From NCBI GenBank assembly GCA_964651045.1, contig CAZYVD010000003.1, positions 1 through 64,000 on the forward strand: a stretch of 64,000 nt of DNA, read 5' to 3'. The notes beneath the pieces were generated by a model. It made no database searches, had not been told where the DNA came from, and saw only the letters and a list, made by a program, of their open reading frames with translations. The position numbers were made by a program, and so were the translations under genes. Positions 1-9,077 of this stretch are shown here, piece by piece; position 1 is the stretch's first letter, and each line of letters opens with the position of its first letter. This DNA is from CAZYVD01 sp964651045. Lineage in GTDB: Bacteria; Zhuqueibacterota; QNDG01; DSAB01.

Positions 1-1386
1 CTGTTCCTCTTCTGATCCAATCACAGATAGGAGTGATAGAAGATGGTTTGTGAACTCATTTTCTTCCTCCGCTGATAGTTGTGTGAGATCGGTCTTTCCC
101 ATCAATTTAAAGATTGCCCTAAATAGTGATCTGTGGTTGTATGCACCAACATCTTCGTTTAATCTTTTAATGAATGTACTGTTGATGTACCACTCTGGGA
201 TTAACTCGACAAATCTATCAAAATCGAGCACCTCTCCTGTCTGCGGATCCATGAAACTGCATGAGCCGGTTCTTCCTGGTTCATCAAGTTTTACTTCTGG
301 ATATACTCCTGTCATAAAGTAGATTAGCCTTTTTACTACCCCGATGTATTCATCGTTTGGATAGATTTGAAAATTTTTACTTCTCAGCAGTTCTAAATTC
401 TTTAAGGATGGAATGCAGACCAGAGGCTCATCCTCGAGGTTTACATCCGTACCAGCCGGTATTGAATAAACAAAATCGGTATAGAAGGGTTTAAAAGAGT
501 TGTGGAAAAGGCTGTCGGAATCAAAAAGGAACAGAGTCTGTCTTTCAATTGTTGAGTCGATGTTGGACTGTATGAATACAGGGTCATAATTTTGTTTAAG
601 AAAATATCCAACCGTGTGCCAGTATTTTTCCTTGTCGATCTTATATGCCTCTATTATCTGTCTGTCGACATCTGTTTCTTCAAAATAAAATTTTCTGCAT
701 GTGTGTGCGTTACCAATGATAATAATGAAGCAGCCATCGGGATTGTTCTTTATCATTTCCTTGATTTTCATGAATGACCTGAAGTCTCTGAAGAAACGAG
801 AATATATATACTTTATTATAAAAGGAGCTCTGGATTGGGCAACTGGTATTTTTTCAATCTCCTGGACTGAATCGATTTGTGACGGCAGCAGATACCGTTT
901 GTTTTTACTGTCATAATATAGAAAACTATTTTCGAATCCAAATATATCGAATCTGTCTGGATACTTTTTTTTGACTTCATGATAGAAGAGATATTCGCTC
1001 AGACCTTTTGTTGAGAATAGTGCCCAGCCGGGTGGACAGAATGTTGCGAATCGTTTTTGTTTATAGTAACTGTTGTTTTGGATCAGATTGAGCACGTAAT
1101 CACATTCTTCTGTTTCCAATCCAACAATCAGCTTTTTAATGTTGTTATCATTTTCACACCAGCGTCTAATAAGTGCCATGGGAAGTCGTATTGCATCAAA
1201 GGAGTCATGGGAAAGACATTCTGGAATTACGAGTATCCTGTGGATGTATAGTTGATGCAGGAGAAAATCTTCTATTTTTGTATCTCTTATTCTTCTTACC
1301 TTCCAGTCCGATTTGCTGTTGCAGGAGAGTGAAACGACCAGAAACAAGGTTAAAGGGATGGCCATGAATAGCTTTAATGTTTTCAT
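1..1386 (-). CDS. Putative lipoprotein of unknown function, C-terminus beyond window edge
   Basis: An open frame runs from ATG at 1386 to the left edge without a stop (462 codons in window), so the 3' end is missing. A GGAGGA ribosome site lies just upstream of the ATG. The N-terminus has a basic start, a hydrophobic stretch and a Cys at residue 22 preceded by VVSLS, which fits a signal peptide ending in a lipobox-like site, so it is probably a membrane-anchored lipoprotein. I do not recognise a family with certainty. The mid-protein segments LIVGLETEE and IIIIGNAHTCR loosely resemble the paired Glu and GxxH motifs of the TraB/ChaN fold, but this is a weak resemblance. It is the last visible member of a minus-strand run with the nucleoside transporter, about 200 bp away, so it may have its own promoter. 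Confidence 0.8.
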   Translation of the reverse strand, partial: MKTLKLFMAIPLTLFLVVSLSCNSKSDWKVRRIRDTKIEDFLLHQLYIHRILVIPECLSHDSFDAIRLPMALIRRWCENDNNIKKLIVGLETEECDYVLNLIQNNSYYKQKRFATFCPPGWALFSTKGLSEYLFYHEVKKKYPDRFDIFGFENSFLYYDSKNKRYLLPSQIDSVQEIEKIPVAQSRAPFIIKYIYSRFFRDFRSFMKIKEMIKNNPDGCFIIIIGNAHTCRKFYFEETDVDRQIIEAYKIDKEKYWHTVGYFLKQNYDPVFIQSNIDSTIERQTLFLFDSDSLFHNSFKPFYTDFVYSIPAGTDVNLEDEPLVCIPSLKNLELLRSKNFQIYPNDEYIGVVKRLIYFMTGVYPEVKLDEPGRTGSCSFMDPQTGEVLDFDRFVELIPEWYINSTFIKRLNEDVGAYNHRSLFRAIFKLMGKTDLTQLSAEEENEFTNHLLSLLSVIGSEEEQ

Positions 1387-1591
1387 GATTCCTCCATACT
1401 AATAAAGAAGCAGTCTATTCATCATCTTGCGGTTTTGAAAACCAGGAGGGTATTGTTATTGAAATAATTGTTTATCTGAAAAAATTATAACAAAGGGCAA
1501 CTTAAATGTCAAGATAAAATTAGAATGTTACTGTTTTGGACATAATAAGGCTGCACCTGTTCACATTTTTCTATCTACCAATCCTCCAACC

Positions 1592-2899
1592 TCACTTAAT
1601 CAATATCGACTCATTCATATAAAAAGTGCCTGCAACTGCAGCGGTCATCAGGCAGGCAAGGGTTGCAGCCAGAAGGGCCTTTGGTCCAATAAGAGAAATA
1701 TCTCTTCTCCTCGTCGGAGCAAGAGCAGATATTCCTCCGACAAATATCGCAAGAGAGGCAACATGTGCGAATCCACACAGAGCGTATGTACATATTACTG
1801 CAGACCGCGGATGCTGAAGCATACCATCTTTGAGAAGTTGCGAAAGATCCTTATACGATGCAACCTCTGTGGCTACTATCCGCTCACCTATTACCCTCGA
1901 AATCTCTGCTGCATCTGCAGGAGGAATGCCAATTATGATAGTAAACGGATAAAAAACAACACCCATAATCCCTTTAAGTGTGAGATGTAGCTCTACACCC
2001 AATATTCTACCAATTCCGCTTCCAATCCCACTTAAAAAAAGATCCAGCAGTGCAACAATTCCAAGAAAGGCGAGCAGAAGTGCACAAATGCCGACAACCA
2101 ATTTCACACCAGCATTTGCACCATTGATGATGGCCTCTAAAATGTTACTGTCCTTTGAGTATTCTGGTTTTATGTTTATGCCGAGAGTCTCTGGTCTTTC
2201 ACCCTCTGGGATTATTATTTTCGACATCACTACAGCCGCAGGTGCGGAAAGAATCGATGCAGAAATAAGATGACCAGCAATCATTGGAAACTGGCTCCTC
2301 AACATCGCAACATACATGGCCAGCACGCTCGATGCTATAGTTGCCATTCCTGCAGTAAGAATCGTATTGAGTTCTGACCTTGTCATTTTGGAAATGTGTG
2401 GACGAATCGTTAGTGCAGATTCTACTCCAACGAATATATTCGATGATGCACACATTGATTCTGCACCGCTTATCCTCATCAATCTGGTAAACAGAGAGGC
2501 AAAACACCTGATAAGCATGGGCATTATCTTGAGAAAGTAAAGTGCTCCCATGAGTGCGGAAAAAAAGATTATCGCAGGCAGGGCCTGAAATGCAAGAAAA
2601 AATCCGAGCGAAGTTTCGCCCTGCTGGCTTGTAGCACCCGGCGCCAGTGCCAGACGGCCAAATAGAAACTGAGTGCCTGCACTGGCGCTGTCGAGAACCT
2701 TTACGACAATATCATTTAAAAATAAAAAAACCCTTGTTCCTGAAGGTATGGTAAAAACAAATATTGCCAATACAAACTGGAGCACTATTCCCCAGATTAT
2801 CACACGCCAGTTCATCATCCTCCTGTTTTCAGAACAGACCCATGCAAAAAGGAGAAGAACAAATATTCCGCCAAAACTGATAATGTTGTATAGATCCAT
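1592..2899 (-). CDS. Concentrative nucleoside transporter (CNT/NupC family)
   Basis: A 435-residue polytopic membrane protein. The sequence follows the CNT plan: N-terminal hydrophobic helices, a region rich in small residues with LGFFLAFQALPAIIFFSALMG, the conserved SGAESMCASSNIFVGVESAL stretch that forms part of the nucleoside site, then TRSELNTILTAGMATIASSVLAMY and the C-terminal MGVVFYPFTIIIGIP segment. Family members import nucleosides with Na+ or H+. The length is normal for bacterial members. A GGAG ribosome site lies 6 bp before the ATG. It starts 18 bp downstream of the TonB-dependent receptor gene, so the two are probably cotranscribed. Coupling with the receptor suggests, but does not prove, that the receptor brings in a related ligand. 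Confidence 0.95.
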   Translation of the reverse strand: MDLYNIISFGGIFVLLLFAWVCSENRRMMNWRVIIWGIVLQFVLAIFVFTIPSGTRVFLFLNDIVVKVLDSASAGTQFLFGRLALAPGATSQQGETSLGFFLAFQALPAIIFFSALMGALYFLKIMPMLIRCFASLFTRLMRISGAESMCASSNIFVGVESALTIRPHISKMTRSELNTILTAGMATIASSVLAMYVAMLRSQFPMIAGHLISASILSAPAAVVMSKIIIPEGERPETLGINIKPEYSKDSNILEAIINGANAGVKLVVGICALLLAFLGIVALLDLFLSGIGSGIGRILGVELHLTLKGIMGVVFYPFTIIIGIPPADAAEISRVIGERIVATEVASYKDLSQLLKDGMLQHPRSAVICTYALCGFAHVASLAIFVGGISALAPTRRRDISLIGPKALLAATLACLMTAAVAGTFYMNESILIK

Positions 2900-2917
2900 A
2901 TCGATCTCCAGGATAAA

Positions 2918-5083
2918 TTATTTCCCAAAACCGGCAATCAATCCAAAAGAGATGTTGCGGACTTCTCCCATTCTGCGCTCAATCTGTGCAGAATGGTAGT
3001 TCAGGGCATTGTTAATAACAAGCTGTAGCGTAAGGTTTTTCCATAAATATCTCAGCCTGAAGAACAACAATTTCACAGGTACACGGGGATCGAGCGGATG
3101 AATCTGTACCTCCTCAATTCTGCTTATATATCTATATTCTGTCTGTAGCGATATAGGACCGCTCTTTACAGTCCACTGGAGATTGCAGCTAAATTTGGGT
3201 CTGTATGGTAGAGTCTTTTTGTGATAAAGATCTTCGGGATCCATCCATGTAAAATCTGCTTTGAAACCTATACGCTCCTTCCACAACCACGATTCTATTT
3301 CACACTCCACTCCCCGAATTCTTGCTCTTACATGGTTCTGAAACTGTATTGTCCCCAGAAAATTTATTACAGGCTCAATCATGTTCCAGTAGTCTGACTG
3401 GAAAAGCGAAAACTCTATATGACTATTCTTCATAAAAATTTGTCTTAGCCCAAAGTCGAAAAACCATGAGTATTCAGGCTTCAAGTCCGGATTTGGGATA
3501 ATATTGAATCCCGAATAGTCTGCTCTGATATACTTCTCAAATACTGTTGCTGCCCTGAATCCGCTGCCAGAACTGACCCTGACTGTTGTGCCTGAGCTGG
3601 GCCTGTAGTTTATGCCAATTTTTGGACTGAGCCGGCTGTTTGCCTCCTCTCCGATGAGGAGATGATGATCAAGCCGCATGCCAAGCGAAATCTTAAGATT
3701 CGGCAATATTGACCACTCATCCTGCAGATATGGAGAAACCGTATATCCCCTGTGATTGCCAAAATATTCAGAACCTGAAATATCCCATCTGAATTCACAG
3801 CCTGAAATCAGGAAATGACTACTCCCAACCATCCAATCTGCTTGCAGCTCGCCCCCATATCCCTCGCCAGGCCGGAATACCCCAGGATCGTATACAGTAA
3901 GTTGATTGCCTATCTGAGACAAGATAGAGGAGATACGAAACCTCAGTCCCAATTTAGAAGAAACAACCATCCTGTACTGTGCATAGAGGTTCAAGGTATT
4001 AAAATGGATCTCATCATTTTTGTTAAACGGTGGAACCTCGAAGGGACTGTTCTGATTGATCCATTGAATAAAACCTCCTCTCGTGCACTTCATCCATGCT
4101 GCATATAGATCTAGAGTGGAGTGGTCTGGAAATCTGAATACAAGCTTGCCAGAGACATTCCACATGTCTTCCTGATTGTTCTCCATGTATCCTGTGGAGA
4201 CATGACGGGATAGAGAAGTTCGAAAATCGACCGGCCCCATGCTGCGGCTGTAACCAATATCTAACTGTTGGTAATATAGTAGCCTGTCAGTCCAGTACCA
4301 CTCTTTATAATGAGGCCTGTCGTATACTCCGGCAACCGTACGCAGCCTTAGAGTTCCACTTTTTGTCGGCCTCCTTGTGATTATGTTTACTGTACCCCCC
4401 ATTGCAGAAGAACCATAAAGGGCAGATCCTGCACCCTTAACAACCTCTATCCTTTCAATGTCTAGGAGTGGAACACAATTCCAGTTTATTGCAGCCATGT
4501 CTGAAGTAAGTACTGCCACACCATCCACAAGGAGAAGAACCCTGCTTCCGACATTGTAGACACTGAATCCAGACGATCCCCTGATGCTGATATTTTCTTC
4601 ATTAAAATGGATCCCCGATATACCAAGAAGAGACCCTTCAACTGTGCGGCTCTGTCTCCCGATTATATCCAACTTCCCCACAACCTCAACAGATTGATGA
4701 GAACTGCCAAGAGCATGAAGATATTTGCTCGATGTAATGACCACGGGATCCAGCATTATAACAGACTCTTCCATTAACACCCTTACTCTCTTCTCCTCAC
4801 CAGACCTTACGAGTATTGTGTCGATCCTCTCTGTACGATATCCAATCATTGAGACAGCGATTGTGTATCGGCCTGGGGGTATGTTTGAAATAACAAAATT
4901 TCCGTTGTCATCAGTACTTGCTCCAAGTACCGTATTTATAACAAGTACATTTGCACCAATCAATGGACGTTCTGTCTTTTTATCGATAACAATTCCAGTT
5001 ATTGTTCCTCTTCCCTGTGAAAAGAGATGTGCAGCAAATAACACCATGACTGGAACCAATATTTTGGGGACTCTGTAAAACAC
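2918..5083 (-). CDS. TonB-dependent outer-membrane receptor with carboxypeptidase-regulatory N-terminal domain
   Basis: An outer-membrane active-transport receptor of about 721 residues. After a signal peptide (hydrophobic, ending around LFSQG) comes a carboxypeptidase-regulatory-like domain (GTITGIVIDKKTERPLIGANVLV), then the plug (VEVVGK...SIRGSSGF, with LLVDGVAVL and IERIEVVKGAGSALYGSSAMGG) and a C-terminal 22-strand-type barrel ending in an aromatic-rich strand. I prefer a GTG start at 5083: it lies 13 bp after the stop of the upstream lipoprotein gene, has an AGGA site in front, and gives a clean basic-plus-hydrophobic signal peptide. An ATG at 5128 would overlap the upstream gene and add about 15 atypical residues. 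The ligand is unknown. The neighbouring lipoprotein and nucleoside transporter suggest a shared uptake unit. Confidence 0.93.
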   Translation of the reverse strand: MFYRVPKILVPVMVLFAAHLFSQGRGTITGIVIDKKTERPLIGANVLVINTVLGASTDDNGNFVISNIPPGRYTIAVSMIGYRTERIDTILVRSGEEKRVRVLMEESVIMLDPVVITSSKYLHALGSSHQSVEVVGKLDIIGRQSRTVEGSLLGISGIHFNEENISIRGSSGFSVYNVGSRVLLLVDGVAVLTSDMAAINWNCVPLLDIERIEVVKGAGSALYGSSAMGGTVNIITRRPTKSGTLRLRTVAGVYDRPHYKEWYWTDRLLYYQQLDIGYSRSMGPVDFRTSLSRHVSTGYMENNQEDMWNVSGKLVFRFPDHSTLDLYAAWMKCTRGGFIQWINQNSPFEVPPFNKNDEIHFNTLNLYAQYRMVVSSKLGLRFRISSILSQIGNQLTVYDPGVFRPGEGYGGELQADWMVGSSHFLISGCEFRWDISGSEYFGNHRGYTVSPYLQDEWSILPNLKISLGMRLDHHLLIGEEANSRLSPKIGINYRPSSGTTVRVSSGSGFRAATVFEKYIRADYSGFNIIPNPDLKPEYSWFFDFGLRQIFMKNSHIEFSLFQSDYWNMIEPVINFLGTIQFQNHVRARIRGVECEIESWLWKERIGFKADFTWMDPEDLYHKKTLPYRPKFSCNLQWTVKSGPISLQTEYRYISRIEEVQIHPLDPRVPVKLLFFRLRYLWKNLTLQLVINNALNYHSAQIERRMGEVRNISFGLIAGFGK

Positions 5084-5096
5084 GATATATGAATTC

Positions 5097-5936
5097 CTAT
5101 AATTCTGAAAAATCAACAGTAATATCAATGTTTATCAATTCATCCTCTGATACAGTGACTGTCTTGGGAGTTAATGGATCGGATGGATCTGCATAAAAAC
5201 CGATGTCTGTTATTGTCGAAAGATCGAAATTATTGTCTATCCACAGTACAGCAATATATTTTAGAACATCCTTAGAGCGTACCCGCAGTCGATAGTCATA
5301 CGACTTTACAAAAATTGGCACGCTGTAATCGAGGGCTAAATTCTTGAAAAAATAGTCGGATATATTGTTTTTCTGTGGAATCTCTGAAAATGCTCCTATC
5401 CCCACTACTCCTGTATTTTCAGGCCATTTACCTAAAAATGTTATCGTTCCCTGAATGAGTGTATCACGATTCACCCGGTTGAGATTTGCCTCAATATCGA
5501 TGTTTTCTACCACAGAATTTGGGCCATCTATTGTGACAGGCAAATATGTTGGTATCAATAGATCACCAACAAATGATCCTCCATAAAGGCCAATTATGTC
5601 TGACAGATTCCAGGGGTGCTTTACTTCCTTCCACACGACTGCTACAACCTCATATCTGCCAGGGGGAAGATAGAGTTCCCATTCAACAGGATTTTTTGTG
5701 ATAGTGTTGCCTTGAAAAAATGTCAGTGCATCACTGAATTGAAGTTCATTGATGCTTCTCGGTGGAAAACTACTAACAGCAGCTACTCTTACCTGATCAG
5801 TATACTTTGGAAGCTCTCCAGTAAAGTGGACACTTCCTGTTATCTTACTACTGATTGGTTCAAGGCCGTGATCTATTCGACAAGAGCAAAGAAGAATTGT
5901 GAGGAACAGTACTTTTTTTATCCAGTACTTTTTCAT
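5097..5936 (-). CDS. Lipoprotein made of two repeated beta-rich domains, partner of TonB receptor
   Basis: The likely start is the ATG at 5936 (the codon before it is TTG). The N-terminus ends in a good lipobox, LLCSC, with the lipidated Cys at about residue 19. The mature protein contains two copies of the same domain. One begins with ITGSVHFTGELPKYT and passes through YEVVAVVWKEVKHPWNLSDIIGLYGG. The other begins with IQGTITFLGKWPENT and passes through IAVLWIDNNFDLSTITDIGFYAD. Each ends in a strand with the pattern N-I-D-I (VVENIDIEANL and ELINIDITVDF). No named family is recognised. The gene sits directly upstream of the TonB receptor with a 13-bp gap, so it may be a surface-exposed ligand-capturing lipoprotein. 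That role is inferred from position only. Confidence 0.85.
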   Translation of the reverse strand: MKKYWIKKVLFLTILLCSCRIDHGLEPISSKITGSVHFTGELPKYTDQVRVAAVSSFPPRSINELQFSDALTFFQGNTITKNPVEWELYLPPGRYEVVAVVWKEVKHPWNLSDIIGLYGGSFVGDLLIPTYLPVTIDGPNSVVENIDIEANLNRVNRDTLIQGTITFLGKWPENTGVVGIGAFSEIPQKNNISDYFFKNLALDYSVPIFVKSYDYRLRVRSKDVLKYIAVLWIDNNFDLSTITDIGFYADPSDPLTPKTVTVSEDELINIDITVDFSEL

Positions 5937-6004
5937 CAAAACCCGTCCATCTCAAAGACCATACCGTTTAATAAATGGATAGGTTTTTCTATTGATCTTA
6001 TAAT

Positions 6005-6508
6005 TTAAGAAAAACCTTCAAGTTCAAGGAGCCTCTTTTTCATCTCTATTCCTCCCCCAAATCCAGTCAGGGAACCATTGGCCCCTAAAATTCGGTGGCA
6101 TGGAACAATTATCGGGACAGGATTTCTCCTGTTGGCCTGGCCCACGGCTCTTGCAGCGCCTGGATTGCCTATTATTTTTGCAATCTCACCATAGCTTCGG
6201 GTCTGGCCATAAGGAACACATGAAACTGCCTCCCAAACCTTTCTTTGGAAACCTGTTCCACGGAGGTCAAGATTAACAGAAAATCTTCTTAAACAGCCAT
6301 CAAAATATCTCTTCAATTCATCAACTACCCTGATATTCTTATAATAGTCCTCGACTGGAGTCGATCCTGGGAATTCGTTTCCAAGAACAGCTACAGGATC
6401 TATGGCCTCCTTTCGAGGAAGAATAATACGAACAACTCCTTCCTCTGAAGAGGCTACCAGCAACTTTCCAAGCGGAGAGTCGAGTGTGATATAGAAAAGC
6501 ATCTCCAT
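6005..6508 (-). CDS. ogt: Methylated-DNA-[protein]-cysteine S-methyltransferase
   Basis: A suicide DNA-repair protein that moves the alkyl group from O6-alkylguanine to its own cysteine. The acceptor motif IVPCHRI is present, followed by the glycine-rich GFGGGIEMKKRLLELEG tail. The helix-turn-helix region RKVWEAVSCVPYGQTRSYGEIA, with the GNPGAARAVGQANRRNP arginine-finger segment, is also typical. The length (about 167 residues) is normal for Ogt/AdaB-type proteins. I chose the ATG at 6508, two bases after the rlmD stop; an upstream in-frame start at 6526 would overlap that gene without a ribosome site. It is translationally close to rlmD and probably cotranscribed. Confidence 0.96.
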   Translation of the reverse strand: MEMLFYITLDSPLGKLLVASSEEGVVRIILPRKEAIDPVAVLGNEFPGSTPVEDYYKNIRVVDELKRYFDGCLRRFSVNLDLRGTGFQRKVWEAVSCVPYGQTRSYGEIAKIIGNPGAARAVGQANRRNPVPIIVPCHRILGANGSLTGFGGGIEMKKRLLELEGFS

Positions 6509-6509
6509 A

Positions 6510-7934
6510 TTATTGACTCTTTTCAAGGAGTGTTACTACCTCGATGTGACCTGTATGAGGGAACATATCTACAGGCTGTACTGCCTTTAGCCTGTATGGA
6601 GCCCTTGCCAGAATTTCTAAATCACGGGCAAGAATAGCAGGATTACATGAAACATATACTATCTTTTTCGGTGCAAGATTCAGGACTCCTTTTATCGATT
6701 TTGGATGCGTACCACCTCTGGGTGGATCGAGAATAACAACATCCGGCACGCCATATCTGCTTATGAGTATGAATGGCTCTTTCAATGCCTCCTTTATATC
6801 GGCCATCTCGAACCTAACATTCTTCAGGTTGTTAAGCTCCAGATTCCTCTTGGCATCTTTAACTGCCGATTCGACCACCTCAATACCAAGAACCATCTTA
6901 ACCCTGTCTGCAATAAAAATACCAATAGCACCAGTACCGCTGTAAAGATCATATACAATCTCATCCCCCTTAAATTCGGCAAGCTTGACAATTGCATTAA
7001 AGAGTTTTTCGGTCTGAGATGTGTTAGTCTGAAAAAAGGCAGATGGAGAAATCTCATAAACCTTATCCCCAACCTTTTCGGTGATTTTCCCCATACCAAG
7101 CATCAGCCTTTCCGACTCTCCGAATGCAACCTGAGCCTTTTTGTCGCTTATTGAGTGAATTATTGTGGTGATTTCCGGATGACGCCAGAATAACTTATGA
7201 ACAATCCAGTCAATAGCCTTATCACCTCTCTCGCCCTCCTGGCTCGATGTAACTATGTTCAGCATTATCTCACCAGTATTAAAGCCAGAACGGATAACAA
7301 GAAAACGCCAGAATCCCCTGTGGCTTCGGATGTTGTAAGGTCTCATCCCAAGTTCCAGTACAAGTTCCTTTACTGATCTAAATATTTTGTTGCACTCCTC
7401 AGGCTGAAGCAAACAGCCATCTATGTCCAAGACCTTTTCAAAGTTTCCTCTGACATGAAATCCAAGGGCAAAATCGTTCCTCTTCCCGGGTTCTTCTCCA
7501 TTCACCACCCATCTCCTGTCTGAAAATGTAAATTCCATCTTGTTTCTGTATCCATATAGAGTCTCTGCTGAAACAACAGGAAGAACATCCACATCTTTCA
7601 ACCCGCCAACTCTTTCGAGTATATCTTTAATCTGTTTTCTCTTTATTTCTACCTGCTTTGTGTAATCTAAATGCTGCAGCTGGCATCCACCACAAACACC
7701 AAAATATGGACAGGGAGGTTCCACCTGGTGGGGAGAGGGTTCAAGAACCTCTTCTACATAAGCTTCTCCATAGCTCCTGTGCATTTTTCTTACCTTTGCA
7801 CTGACCTTCTGACCCGGTATCCCCCTCTCAACAAACCATACAAAGTCATCGAGTCTTGCTATTCCCCGTGCTCCAAATGCAAGATCATCAACATGAAGCT
7901 CTATTACATCTCCTTTTTTAAATACTTTTGCCAT
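6510..7934 (-). CDS. rlmD: 23S rRNA (uracil-5-)-methyltransferase, RlmD/RumA type
   Basis: A SAM-dependent RNA m5U methyltransferase. An N-terminal TRAM domain (residues 1-60) is followed by the [4Fe-4S] cysteine cluster CPYFGVCGGCQLQHLDY, with the fourth Cys probably in the DGCLLQPEEC region. The C-terminal Rossmann methyltransferase has VYDLYSGTGAIGIFIA for SAM binding, VILDPPRGGTHP, and the catalytic YVSCNPAILARDL. At 474 residues the length is typical of RlmD/RlmCD. Exact target uridine cannot be told from sequence, since RlmC, RlmD and TrmA share motifs. A GTGAGGGA ribosome site precedes the ATG at 7934. It is the first gene of the minus-strand run, divergent from the DUF3467 operon. Confidence 0.93.
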   Translation of the reverse strand: MAKVFKKGDVIELHVDDLAFGARGIARLDDFVWFVERGIPGQKVSAKVRKMHRSYGEAYVEEVLEPSPHQVEPPCPYFGVCGGCQLQHLDYTKQVEIKRKQIKDILERVGGLKDVDVLPVVSAETLYGYRNKMEFTFSDRRWVVNGEEPGKRNDFALGFHVRGNFEKVLDIDGCLLQPEECNKIFRSVKELVLELGMRPYNIRSHRGFWRFLVIRSGFNTGEIMLNIVTSSQEGERGDKAIDWIVHKLFWRHPEITTIIHSISDKKAQVAFGESERLMLGMGKITEKVGDKVYEISPSAFFQTNTSQTEKLFNAIVKLAEFKGDEIVYDLYSGTGAIGIFIADRVKMVLGIEVVESAVKDAKRNLELNNLKNVRFEMADIKEALKEPFILISRYGVPDVVILDPPRGGTHPKSIKGVLNLAPKKIVYVSCNPAILARDLEILARAPYRLKAVQPVDMFPHTGHIEVVTLLEKSQ

Positions 7935-8011
7935 TCCCTCACCCGATTACCGATAAGTCGAAAATTAATCTAAGAATATATGAATATAAAAGCAAGAATA
8001 TATTTTGGTTC

Positions 8012-8040
8012 TTGACAATATGATTATGAATGATTATAAT
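8012..8040 (+). promoter_or_regulatory. Consensus sigma70 promoter of the DUF3467 / amino-acid operon
   Basis: TTGACA at 8012-8017 and TATAAT at 8035-8040 are separated by exactly 17 bp, a perfect match to the primary sigma-factor consensus. The predicted start of transcription is near 8047, about 45 nt before the DUF3467 ATG. No other strong promoter was seen in the tightly spaced genes that follow to 17829. Confidence 0.85.
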
Positions 8041-8091
8041 AACAAAACTGAATTAAATGGTATAAAAATCCAATAGTGATGAGGTATTTCT

Positions 8092-8418
8092 ATGAATAAA
8101 CAACCAATACAGCAGCAGATTAATGTAGAGCTTGGCGAAAATGAAGCAGGGGGAATATATTCAAATTTTGTCCTGATAAGCCACTCTCCAGCAGAATTTG
8201 TAATTGATTTTACACGCATGCTGCCAGGCATTCCAAAAACAAAGGTATATGCACGTATCATTATGACTCCTCAGCATGTAAAGTCGTTCATGAAGGCACT
8301 GAGCGACAACATTGAAAAATATGAAAGCGAATTTGGAGAGATAAAGATAGCAGGCACTCATCATGGAAAGCATTACGGGTTTAAAACGCCGGATGATGAA
8401 AAAAAGACCGACAAGTAG
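8092..8418 (+). CDS. DUF3467 family protein
   Basis: A small cytoplasmic protein of 108 residues. The pattern GIYSNFVLISHSPAEFVIDF, the segment MLPGIPKTKVYARIIMTPQHVK and the following amphipathic helix are the hallmarks of DUF3467, a family found across bacteria with no assigned function. The C-terminus is charged and probably disordered. A GAGG ribosome site lies about 8 bp before the ATG. The gene is the first downstream of the consensus promoter at 8012, so it should be well expressed. The outer-membrane protein gene follows after 26 bp. Confidence 0.9.
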   Translation: MNKQPIQQQINVELGENEAGGIYSNFVLISHSPAEFVIDFTRMLPGIPKTKVYARIIMTPQHVKSFMKALSDNIEKYESEFGEIKIAGTHHGKHYGFKTPDDEKKTDK

Positions 8419-8444
8419 GACCCTGATCATAGAATGGAAAATTA

Positions 8445-9056
8445 ATGATGAGAAGGTTGTCTTTTACAATAATGATGCTATTTGTGTTAGTTGCCTCTTT
8501 TTTCCCGCTTAAGACATCGGCAAAAGATCTTACAAAGAGGATATCTTTTGGTTTCGAAATAGGCAATTGGCAGCCCCACAGTCTCAATGACGAACCGCGA
8601 TTCGATACATTCGGTGCTGCTGGTGCCACTCCCTATTTAGGAATCTCCTTCACAACTCCAATAGCCTCGGGGATAAGTTTTCGCATCTCTGCAGGCTACT
8701 GGTCACTCCGCGATCTTCGGGAGACCGAAAAGGTTCACTCTCTTACCCTGCATCCGATAACGATCGAGATAAAACACTGGCTCGTTCCAGATTATATTCT
8801 CTCGGCATATGTAATCTACGGCGGAGGCATATACTGGGGAATCGAAAATGAGACAGACCCTCTCGGCACGAATCTTCATGATGCTAGAGGAGGATGGGGA
8901 GCGCATATCGGAGCCGGATTTGATCTCTCGATAACCTCCCATCTCGGAATAGGAATGACATTTCAATACAATTATGTTCACTTTTATGAACCAATCGGTG
9001 GTGTCGATGACTTTAGCGGTCCTAAAATTACTACAATAATCTACTTCTATTTATAA
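8445..9056 (+). CDS. Small outer-membrane beta-barrel-like protein
   Basis: A 203-residue exported protein. The signal peptide (MMRRLSFTIMMLFVLVASFF, cleaved near KTSA) is clear. The rest alternates hydrophobic and polar residues with many Gly and aromatic positions (GFEIGNWQPHS, GISFRISAGYWSLRD, GGWGAHIGAGFDLS, GIGMTFQYNYVHFYE) and ends in a strand with a terminal aromatic-leucine (IYFYL). This is the usual appearance of an 8-stranded OmpA/OprF-like barrel. No specific family is identified. The gene lies 26 bp after DUF3467 and 21 bp before the aldehyde dehydrogenase, in the same transcription unit. Confidence 0.75.
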   Translation: MMRRLSFTIMMLFVLVASFFPLKTSAKDLTKRISFGFEIGNWQPHSLNDEPRFDTFGAAGATPYLGISFTTPIASGISFRISAGYWSLRDLRETEKVHSLTLHPITIEIKHWLVPDYILSAYVIYGGGIYWGIENETDPLGTNLHDARGGWGAHIGAGFDLSITSHLGIGMTFQYNYVHFYEPIGGVDDFSGPKITTIIYFYL

Positions 9057-9077
9057 ATAGATGAGGGGTAGAATCCA

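Noticed and set aside
1..1367. Short plus-strand frames in the first 1.4 kb
   Set aside because: A single continuous minus-strand frame with signal peptide and ribosome site covers the same DNA.
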